64,000 nucleotides of DNA from Panicum virgatum (Eukaryota; Streptophyta; Magnoliopsida; Poales; Poaceae). Positions 55,832 through 64,000 of the stretch are shown here, one piece after another. The position numbers and the translations under genes were made by a program. Numbering within the stretch: the stretch's first letter is position 1; every line of letters begins with the position of its first letter. The notes under the pieces are model-generated. The model saw only the letters and a list, made by a program, of their open reading frames with translations. It was not told the DNA's origin and ran no database searches. The stretch is from contig NC_053153.1 in assembly GCF_016808335.1 (NCBI RefSeq), positions 31,193,590 to 31,257,589 on the forward strand, written 5' to 3'.

Positions 55832-57334
55832 TGTTGGCGGTCGATATCGATGGTTTTCGCCGCCAACGCTCCGCCTGATTTCATGAAACATAGGCCCTAA
55901 CCATGCCATAACCATTATTACTAATGAGTTCCACAAGTTTTGGTGTTTATTTGACTTCAGGAACAACATATTCAGATTTGACCCAAAACGGATGTTGTTT
56001 GGACCGGAAGGCCCGAATCCGGCCGACCGGCATACTTTCGGTGGAATCTTGGCATGAACTTTACCAAAGTAACATATAGGGAGAATCCAAGCCATTTCAA
56101 CGGGTTGAATCCAGACATACACAACTTGGACCTGGAAGGCTTGGGCCCATATCCAAAAGAGAAGCCAACCTGGGCCATGGTCAAGTATGCAACATCCACC
56201 CTATCCAGGATTGATCCATGGCCAGAGAGGAACATGTCGGTGCAACAGAGGACCGAGAGGCCGCCAGAGGTAGGCCGCCCGGCCCTAAGGAGGCTGCCCG
56301 GCCCAAGAAGATGCTAGTTGAACAAACCGCCAGATGTACCGACCTCCTGGACTGATCAGAGCCGTCCACGCGAAGTCGGTGGACAGGTGGCACCACCCCC
56401 AGGCCGACCGGCCTAGGGGAGGCCGCCCGGCCCCATTTCTCAGCCTCTGATGACGCCTTTTCGCGTGGAGTTGAAGCCAAGGAAGAGGTAGCGTAGGCTT
56501 GCAGCGGTTGACCGTTTCACCGACCTTAGCAGCTATAAATAGGACCCCCTCACCTCACTTGTAACACACACCTTGGGAGCTTGAGTGCCTCACAATTTTA
56601 GTTTCATCCTTAGTAGAATAATGAGAGTGTGAGGTGAGAGCTTTGGCGGAAGCCGGGCTAAAGGGGCGGAGTCGAGTTCTCTAGACCTTAACCCATCTTG
56701 TACCCACCTCTGGGGGAATCTTATAATCGAGTAAGTTTTCCTCGCTTATCTTTAGTTTTTTGCTAGTTTACTTTTTACTTGAGTTACTTGCTTAGTTGCT
56801 CTCTTTGATCTATGGGATCCCTTGTCTACGTGGATAGCAAGCTCTATCCATTTGGGGTTTCTTCTTGCCTTAGCGCGAGGCAGAAGTCAGTGACTCAATA
56901 GTTTAGGCATGGTGCTTAGGCTTGGTAGTTACCTCGAGTTGTGTTCCACCCCACAGTACCGCAGTGGTAGGCAGCAAGTGGTGACAGCCTTGTCCGTCCC
57001 TAGTAGTCCACCACGTTCGGGTGCTTTCATAGCAGTAAGTTGCCGAAAGTATGTTGGGCCCCCTCTCATCCCTTTCTGAGACCTTCATTTAGGCCGCCGA
57101 ATCAGATCAAGTTAGTAGCTTTCCAAGTTATCTTAGTAAATAGGATTCTATCTAGAGATAAGCTCTCTACCCTCATACCTCTGCTCCATAGCAGGTCCGG
57201 CAGAAATGCTCCAGACCACTAGTCGAAGCTTATCGTTCCTTGGATTTGATATTCCAGGCTTACTCACCTGATGAAAGCTACAATCAGTCTCTGTGCACTT
57301 GCGGAGTAATTCGTTAGGCTAAGGAGTGCCAACA
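55832..57334 (+). repeat. Athila 5' LTR, uninterrupted
   Basis: TGTTGGCGG to GTGCCAACA, 1503 bp, with CTATAAATAGGACCCC at about 56532 as promoter. It is followed by the PBS at 57342. It shares blocks with the 6378-14507 LTR but is clearly another subfamily. Confidence 0.85.
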
Positions 57335-57341
57335 AGCTTTC

Positions 57342-57359
57342 TGGCGCCGTTGCCGGGGA
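57342..57359 (+). promoter_or_regulatory. Athila primer-binding site (tRNA-Asp type)
   Basis: TGGCGCCGTTGCCGGGGA, eight bases after the LTR end. Confidence 0.85.
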
Positions 57360-57379
57360 ACGGTAGCAACACTAGTACT

Positions 57380-58465
57380 AGAGCTTTTCAGCTGTATGCT
57401 TATCCATCCATCCATTCACCTTTCCACATGGAGTTTCCTCCTAGTTATCCGGCAGTTCCATTCCGCGAGTATATGGAACCGCCTCCATCCTGCCATCCCA
57501 TCCTATCTGATGGTTATGAGATCCATCCCAATCTTGTAGCCATGGTTCGTGCATCAACCTTCTCTGGTAGAAGAGACGAATGCCCCTACGCTCACTTGTG
57601 AGAATTCGAGGAGAATTGTTCTCTCCTCATCATACCCGGAATGAACTAGGACACCCTGCGGTGGAAGCTATTCCTGTTCTCTCTGACTTTAAGGGTAAAA
57701 ACCTGGTACTACCGGACTGCAGTGAGAGTTGGAGGAGATTGGATTCAACTGAAGGACGAGTTTTGTCTGTTATTTTTCCCTTTCCCCAAAGTGATCCCGC
57801 GTCGCATCCAACTGCTCACTTTTGAGCAACGAGACAATGAATCACTTGGGGCAGTGTGGGCACGATTTACGCATCTTGCGACCTAAGGTCCCCCTCACAA
57901 AATTGATGAGGAGATGTTGATGCAACACTTTATCTACGGCCTCAACCTGGAAAGCGAGCGTTTCTTAAACCTCCCTTCCGAAGGATCGATCATGTATAAG
58001 ACAGTGGCTGAAGTAACGACCATCCTAGAGAAGGTCCTTAACTCTACTCAGTACACAGATGTCTTTGACGATCCTCCTGAGCTAGAAGTTCCGCCCACCG
58101 AAAGGCAGCTACTCCACATCCTTTCCGTTGTTTCCTCTCCACCTCCACCACACATAGAGGAAATCACCGAACCACCCAAGTCCTCATATCACGAGCCACC
58201 TCTTGAAGATTTGTCTATGTTCATACCTGACCTCTTCTCAGAAGAGGAGTACATTGAACTTGGCCATGTTTCAAACATGCCAAAGGAACATAAGTGCATT
58301 TGCTCACGATTTGAGGCGTTCATTCCTGAAGCCGCCTCGCAGATCGAGGGTCTTTTTGCGATTATGAGACGGGAATGGATAGAAGAAGTGGAATCCTGTG
58401 GTAGTATCATACAGATCTACCGTAATCCCAGACTTCTCTTCTGCACTATTGGGGATGCCTGCTAG
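57380..58465 (+). pseudogene. gag: Athila gag, frameshifted
   Basis: Gag-type motifs are spread over several frames: VAMVRASTFSGRRDECPY and HLREFEENC, then WKLFLFSLTLRVKTWYY, and HFIYGLNLESERF in the 57914-58465 frame. Frame changes occur near 57600 and between 57825 and 57914. A Glu/Pro-rich tail follows. The capsid order matches the Athila gag at 14648 but the sequence is from another subfamily. Confidence 0.75.
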
Positions 58466-60288
58466 CAACAATAGGCCTTTTACAATCCAAGGGTCAGGGT
58501 GAACGTGATGTCCAGAGCTCTGGCAGACCACATCTCACCCGAGCAGCCCCTGACCTTGTCTCGTAAGCACCTAAAATGGATCGACGACTAGATTGTGAAT
58601 GTCAAGGTTTTCTCCGAGTTGTTTCCTTTATAATGGAAACCAACAAGGTCTACCTAGACTTCCACATCTTCGATATCCCTGAAGGTGTAGAGTTCCTCTT
58701 AGTCGGACGGCCAATAGAGCCTCTCGCCAACCCCAACAGAGACCGAGCCACGCTCGAGGTTAAGGTTGGCAAAGAAATTATCCCGGTCAGCTTAGTGTGT
58801 TCCTGCAACACCATTGTGGAAGCTAAGCCGGAGCAAGACCCTCTCGAAGAGGCTGTGTGCACCATCCAGGAAGGGCTAACTCAACCCTCCCTCGATGACG
58901 TTGCCACTCATTTCACCCAGGAGTTAGAACTGGATGGCCAGAGTAAGCTGGATGGAGAGGAGCCACCGCAACCTACTCTCCCAGAGCTGAAGCCACTACC
59001 TCCTGGATTGAAGTACGCCTTTCTTCACAACAACAGAGCCACGCCAGTTGTCATCAGCGACAAGCCGACAGAGAGTGAGACTCGGCGGCTTGTTGCAGTC
59101 TTGGAGAAGTACCGATCCGTCATAGGGTACTCTCTGCAGGACTTGAAGGGGATTAACCCCAATCTGTGTACCCATCACATCCCTATGGAACTGGACCATA
59201 AGCCATCGAGAGAGCACCAGCGATGGCTTAACGGTGCGATGAGGGAGGTAATCAAGAAGGAGGTTCTGAAGTTACTGCACAGATGTATCATATACCCCGT
59301 GCAAGATAGTGAATGGGTTAGCCCAGTTCAAGTAGTCCCAAAGAAGGGAGGCATGACAGTGGTCCAGAACGAGAGAAATGAGCTCATACCTCAGAGGACC
59401 ATTACTGGTTGGCGAATGTGCATCGACTACCAGATGCTTAACTAAGCCACCCGGAAAGATCACTTCCCACTTCCCTTCATTGATGAAATGCTTGAACGGT
59501 TGGCCAAGCATTCCTATTTCTGTTACCTCGATGGCTATTCTGGTTACCATCAGATCCCTATCCATCTTGATGACCAGAATAAGACTACCTTCACCTGCTC
59601 GTACGGCACGTTCACCTACCGGTGGATGTCCTTTGGTCTCTGCAACGCACCCGCTTCTTTTCAGCGGTGTATGATGGCGATCTTCTCTGACTTGATTGAG
59701 AACATCATGGAAGTCTTCATGGATGATTTCTCGGTCTATGGAAAGAGTTTTGACGAATGCCTTGAGAACTTGGATAAAGTTCTCAAGAGATGTAGACACT
59801 TACTTGGTCCTTAATTGGGAAAAGTGCCATTTTATGGTCAGGGAGGGGATTGTCCTCGGACATAGTGTCCGAAAGAGGGATAAAAGTGGATCGGGCAAAG
59901 ATAGAGGTAATCGAGCAATTGCCACCCCCGACGATTGTCAAAGGGGTGAGAAGTTTTCTGGGCCACGTTGGCTTTTACTAGAGCTCATCAAGGATTTCTC
60001 CCGTATAGCCTGACCCTTGACGAATCTCCTTGCCAAGGATGCCCCTTTCAACTTCGATGACGATTGCCTCCTAGCCTTCTGTACCCTCAAGAAGGCACTC
60101 GTTACCGCACCCATCATACAACCCCCCGATTGGAGCCTTCCTTTCGAGATCATGTGTGATGCTAGTGACAATGCCGTCGAAGCAGTGCTCGGTCAGTGCA
60201 AGGATAAGCAACACTACGCCATATCTTATGCCAGTAAGACACTGACCGGCACCCAGCTCAACTATGCCACAACGCAGAAGGAACTTTT
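58466..60288 (+). pseudogene. pol: Athila pol, partial protease, RT and start of RNase H, broken
   Basis: 58576-59445 holds the protease C-terminal part (EFLLVGRPIEPL) without a visible active-site Asp, a linker, and the RT N-terminus (WVSPVQVVPKKGGM, GWRMCIDYQMLN). A TAA at 59443-59445 interrupts it, but the same frame continues with FCYLDGYSGYHQIPIH, MSFGLCNAPASFQRCM and the catalytic EVFMDDFSVYG (FMDD, normal for Athila). Frameshifts near 59800 and 59990 follow. RNase H starts (FEIMCDASDNAVEAVLGQ) and is cut at 60288 by a family Y LTR. Integrase is not in the window. Confidence 0.85.
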
Positions 60289-62436
60289 TGTAACACCCAA
60301 ATTTAAATTTCAGCAATTAATAATATATTTAATTAGCTTTATTTAATTTTCTAAGGTTTTATATGTCTAGTCTTGCATTTAATCTAATTTTTGTTCCATA
60401 AGTAATTAAAATTTATCATAGGGTTAAAATCTTTATGCATTCATGCTGGAGCATCTCTTTTATTGGTTTGAGTGCTAGGGTTGAATTCAAATTTGTATTT
60501 GAATTCAATTAGGTTTGAGTAGTGTTTGAAATAGGAAAATAGAAATAGAAAAGGAAAACCCACACCAACCTGCCGGCCCACATCTTCTCTTTTTCCCAAA
60601 CCAACCCAGCCCAAAACCTGTTGCAGCCCGGCCTGCTCCCTTCCCTCCCGATCCGGCCCAGCACCCCGCTCAGCCCAACCCGCACCCCGCTCTCCCTCTT
60701 CTCCTGCCGAGGCCCAGCTCCCTCCCGCTCAGCAGCGGCCCGACCTCCTTTTCCCCTCCTCCCATGCGGCCCCACTTGACAGCCGAACCCTGCGCTCCTC
60801 CGCAGCCGCGCTCGCTGCGTCCCTCGCTGACGTGCTGGCCCCACGGGTTAGACCCGTCTCCTTCGCGGTGACGACCGCTCGCGCCGAGCCTCTGCTCCGC
60901 TTCGCCGGCGCCGCTCCCCCGCTGCCCTGTGGACCAGACCCGACCGCAATCCCACCGGTCATACACCCCGCAGCCTTTTCTTCTAGAAGCTTCCCAACCC
61001 AAGCCCGGGATCACGCAGCGCCATTAGCGGGATCCGCTTTCCCCGAGCTGGCCGCGACCCTCGCCGACCTTTCCTTCCTGGCCCGCCCACCGAGATCCCC
61101 GGTGCCCTCCTTAACTAGCACCTACGAGATCCACCTCGCCTCACCGCAGCCGCCACCCGAGATCCACCTCGCTCCGCCATGCCATTGCCGCGCAGCACCC
61201 CTGCTCCGCCGTGGACCGTCCGCCCCGCTGCACCTCCACCCTTGCCAAGCATCCCAGAAGCTTCGCCTTGCCGCCAGGACGCTCCTCGAGCCCTCCATAC
61301 TCGACCACACCCCTTGCAGCGCCGGAATCGCGCTAGGAACCGCCGCGCAGGTGAGCTTGGAGCATGCCACAATTACTCACCGCTGGTGCCACTCCGGTCC
61401 TGTTAACCCCTCTGATGGCCTCGCAGACTCGCCAAGAGTCAATCCGTGGAGCCCAGACGCCGGAGCTCCACTGCAACAGCCTCCCCCTCGAGCGCCACCC
61501 GCGAATCACCGCCGGATCTCGCCGCCGAAGCCGCTGCGTCACGCCCCCGCCCGGACCAAACATCGGTGAGCACTTCCCGACGCCCCTCTTCCTTTTTCGC
61601 ATGCTGTAGTGGCGTGTAGGTCCCTCTGGTGGCCGGAACACCACTCACCGGCGTTCTCTACCGCCGCAGTGCCGCCATCGCCGCTGAACACCCCACTCCG
61701 GCCATCCCTGACCCGCGTACGAGGCCCCAGTGGACCACGCGTGTCGCGCTTGTTCTTTTGCACCAAACCGCAACCCAAACGAGCCCCTGTAGCCCCCAGA
61801 CCGCCTACTCCGGTCGAGCGCAGCCACGGAGCAGAGCTCCGGCGAGCCGCGCCGCCGCCCCGCGCACCCAAACTCCCTGAGCCGCCCGATCCGAGTTTAA
61901 CGCACAGGATTAGATCCAATCCAGATCGGGTCCAAGCCGCCAGATCTAGATCCGACGGCCGAGATCTAAACATACCGGTTCGGCCTGGCAAATTTGTTAA
62001 AGAGCCCCTGTCCTTTTGAGTAATCAACCCGCAGTCCTGTGCCATTCAAAAGTATTTGCAGTTCAGTCCAAAATCTTACATGGACCCCCCTGAGCTTCTT
62101 AGAAATCGAACCCACCGTCCAGCCCTTGCATTTTTGCGAGTTAGACCCTAGATCTACCCGTTAATTATGTTTAGGTCCTCGGTTTTTGCAGAAAACCCCC
62201 AGAAACTCTGTTTTCTTACAGTTAAGCCCCTAGAACTTGTTTTACGGTTAGTTTTCGCGTTTTAACTCCATTTTTGGTGTTTTTTATGTCCACGCGATCG
62301 TTGTAACACGTAGAATAGTTCTAGTTTAGTTTTTTTTGCTGTTTTCATGTATTGTGGTACTGTTTCTTAGTGTTTTCTCTTGTTTGCATGCATGTGTATG
62401 TGCTGGACTTGTTTTTGGCCATGTGTTCGTGAGTAG

Positions 62437-62526
62437 ACATTGAGCTACCGGAGGAGCCCCAGTACCAGTACCCGGAGCATCCATCTTCTGAGCAGTTTGA
62501 GTAGCAGCAGGAGCAGTTTGAGGAAG
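62437..62526 (+). CDS. Predicted acidic exon 2 of LTR-borne small gene (family Y)
   Basis: It follows TTCGTGAGTAG, is 90 nt, and ends GAAG|GCAAGT. Phase-1 entry and exit match the donor at 61565 (ATC G|) and exon 3 at 63542. The peptide has DIELPEEPQYQYPE, SSEQFE, a TAG, then QQEQFEE. The TAG replaces what is CAA in the other two copies. Apart from it this is the copy with correct length and phase. Confidence 0.45.
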
Positions 62527-63541
62527 GCAAGTACAACATGAACAACCTATCACTTTTTAATACATTTTCATACTGCATTTTAATACTATATGCCTATAAG
62601 GACTTTCCTAGCCCCTTTATATCCTTTATATATACCTTTGGGTTGCATTTTGTTTAGTTGTGCTAGGTGCCGCACTATAACACATGATGGTCCTTTTTAA
62701 TTAATTTGATAAATGGTATATGCAACTTAATTCTGGGAGTGGCCCGTTTGAGTGGCTCACGTCTCGTAAAAATATGTTTTGTTAGAAACATGGTTTAGGG
62801 GGCCAGCACGGTGCTTACTGCCTGGTTGGCCACTCTCCATAAGGACCAGTTCATAGAGCGACAACCTGGGACAACAGCGCTACCATAAGACTGGAATGGG
62901 ACGGTCTTGGCTTACTAATTAGGTCATTTTGGTTCGGGAGTAACTTACCGACGGGGCAAGAGGGGGGTCGAGCTTCAATGGTCCCTACGCTACGAGGCTT
63001 GGTCTGTGTACCCCCTCGAGGTGGGCACCATCGTTGCATTGCCTGAATCCTTAGCGGTTACACCTTACCAATGTGTCCTTTGTAACGGCCTCATAGTGAG
63101 TTTGCTAGTCGTCTCACCTAAGAAAGTGTGATGAACAACTTGCGTAGCTCACGACTTATGGGTAAAGATGTGCAACCTCTGCTGAGTGTAAAACTGGTAT
63201 ACTAGCCGTGCTCACGGTCATGAGCGGCCCAGATCCTCCTTTTGATTAGTGGGGTTATCTTCCTTTGATGAGACAGGTTTCCCCGAGTGGCTTGGTTCGG
63301 TTTGGTTCTCAGTAGTTCTTAATTAATTCTGATTAATTACTATGTAACTGGGTTTATGGTAATTCATCCACTTGTAGTAAATAGCTTTAATAAAATTTTG
63401 CTAAGACTTAAAAGCTAATGCAGTTGAGTCAGCCAACTTTAGAGCCTCATAGTTTATGTTATACTTGTTGAGTACAAGTTGTGTACTTACTCTTGCATAC
63501 TCTACTCTTTTTCCTCTTGGGGATACTCTACTGCTGCTCAG

Positions 63542-63597
63542 TTCCTGCCGACGCGAGGGAGTTCACCTGGAGCTACCAGGAGTACGAGGACTTCTAG
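63542..63597 (+). CDS. Predicted last exon of LTR-borne small gene (family Y)
   Basis: It starts after ACTGCTGCTCAG in phase 1 and reads PADAREFTWSYQEYEDF to TAG at 63595-63597. It is 56 nt as in both other family Y LTRs. The intron from 62527 to 63541 (1015 bp) is close in length to those of the other copies (1024 and 1027 bp). Confidence 0.45.
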
Positions 63598-63848
63598 GCA
63601 TTTCATCTCCCAGTTGACGTCCCTGTGGCACCCTGTTTCCGAGAGTTCTTCGTATATGTATTCTACGCTTCCGCTGTATCAGACATTTTGTCATTAATGT
63701 AATAAGTAACATTCGTATTCGCTTTATTATATCTTTTTATGTGATATGTGCTGTGATATATTGTTCATTCTGTTGTATATACGTGTGACTTAATCCTGGC
63801 ACGTATATGATTGCTCGGTTTATGTCCTTTTATGAACCGGGTGTTACA

Positions 63849-64000
63849 GAGTATTATCAGAGCCATATCGACTGTAGGACGAAAGCCTAGATAGAACTGG
63901 ATGAGTTTTAGGTCTTCTTTTCCCTAGTCTTGTTTGCTGAAACTATTTTGCTATTATATTCCTTGAAATTCCAAGATTTTTACTCGACTTGCCTTGATTT
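63849..64000 (+). other. PBS-like site and leader of the family Y element
   Basis: GAGTATTATCAGAGCC stands where the other copy has GAGTGGTATCAGAGCC, so the PBS has two changed bases. The leader matches, in reverse, 48190-48300. No ORF starts before the window ends. Confidence 0.7.

Larger units (their letters stand above)
60289..63848 (+). repeat. 5' LTR of a family Y gypsy, plus orientation
   Basis: 3560 bp, TGTAACACCC to GGGTGTTACA, inserted in Athila RNase H. It has the same layout as the minus-strand copies: AT-rich U3 without an obvious TATA, GC-rich block (60590-61570), donor TCG|GTGAGC at 61566, acidic exon, last exon, and poly(A)-like TAATGTAATAAGTAAC at about 63695. The right side leads into a PBS-like site, so the element continues beyond the window. 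A 245-codon ORF in the GC-rich block is out of phase with exon 2 and is not called. Confidence 0.85.

Noticed and set aside
60832..61569. 245-codon ORF in the GC-rich part of a family Y LTR
   Set aside because: Pro/Ala/Ser-rich and out of phase with exon 2. The equivalent region in the other LTRs does not keep this frame.

Overview
This window looks like nuclear DNA from a plant, most likely a grass, and consists almost entirely of nested retrotransposons. I could not support any ordinary host gene, rRNA, tRNA gene or CRISPR array. The plant call rests on complete Ty1/copia (SIRE-like) and Ty3/gypsy (Athila-like and long-LTR) elements, primer-binding sites matching initiator-Met and Asp tRNAs, a TRIM element, hAT-type MITEs and CACTA-like ends with TAGTACCGGTTGG subterminal repeats.

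Layout. 1-1954: right part of a ~3.5 kb gypsy LTR (called family Y here). 1955-~2440: Athila-type LTR fragment. ~2441-4961: a second long-LTR family (family X). 4975-~6280: LTR of an unassigned element. 6281-25009: a broken Athila element whose left LTR (6378-14507) carries a young gag-only copia element (7475-14013, TSD ACAGC) and whose gag-protease gene is split by a family X solo LTR (16359-23985, TSD GACGC), itself split by an inverted family X solo LTR (17434-21898). 25010-26242: 3' end and LTR of an unassigned element. 26243-29621: a MITE, a foldback repeat, a tandem three-LTR TRIM (27900-28875, TSD ATGGC), a tiny poly(A) insertion and CACTA/SINE-like ends. 29622-51850: a pol-less family Y element on the minus strand, whose 3' LTR is split by a complete, very young copia element (32014-45040, TSD TCGGC). 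51851-54243: unassigned DNA, a MITE and a CACTA-like end. 54244-55620: family X fragment. 55832-60288: second Athila copy (LTR, gag, partial pol). 60289-64000: 5' LTR and leader of another family Y element that runs off the window.

How the parts work together. The complete copia element encodes Gag, Pol and a third protein. The gag-only copia shares its PBS, LTR tips and a ~37-nt 3' terminus, so it may be mobilised by such a partner. The family Y element at 46260-48316 keeps only a zinc knuckle and protease. The most unusual observation is that both long-LTR families look like complete small genes. They have a TATA box, a GC-rich first exon, an acidic second exon with phase-1 ends and a GC-AG donor (AG|GCAAG), and a short last exon with a stop codon. 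The same layout recurs in both families, with the last exon exactly 56 nt in all three family Y copies.
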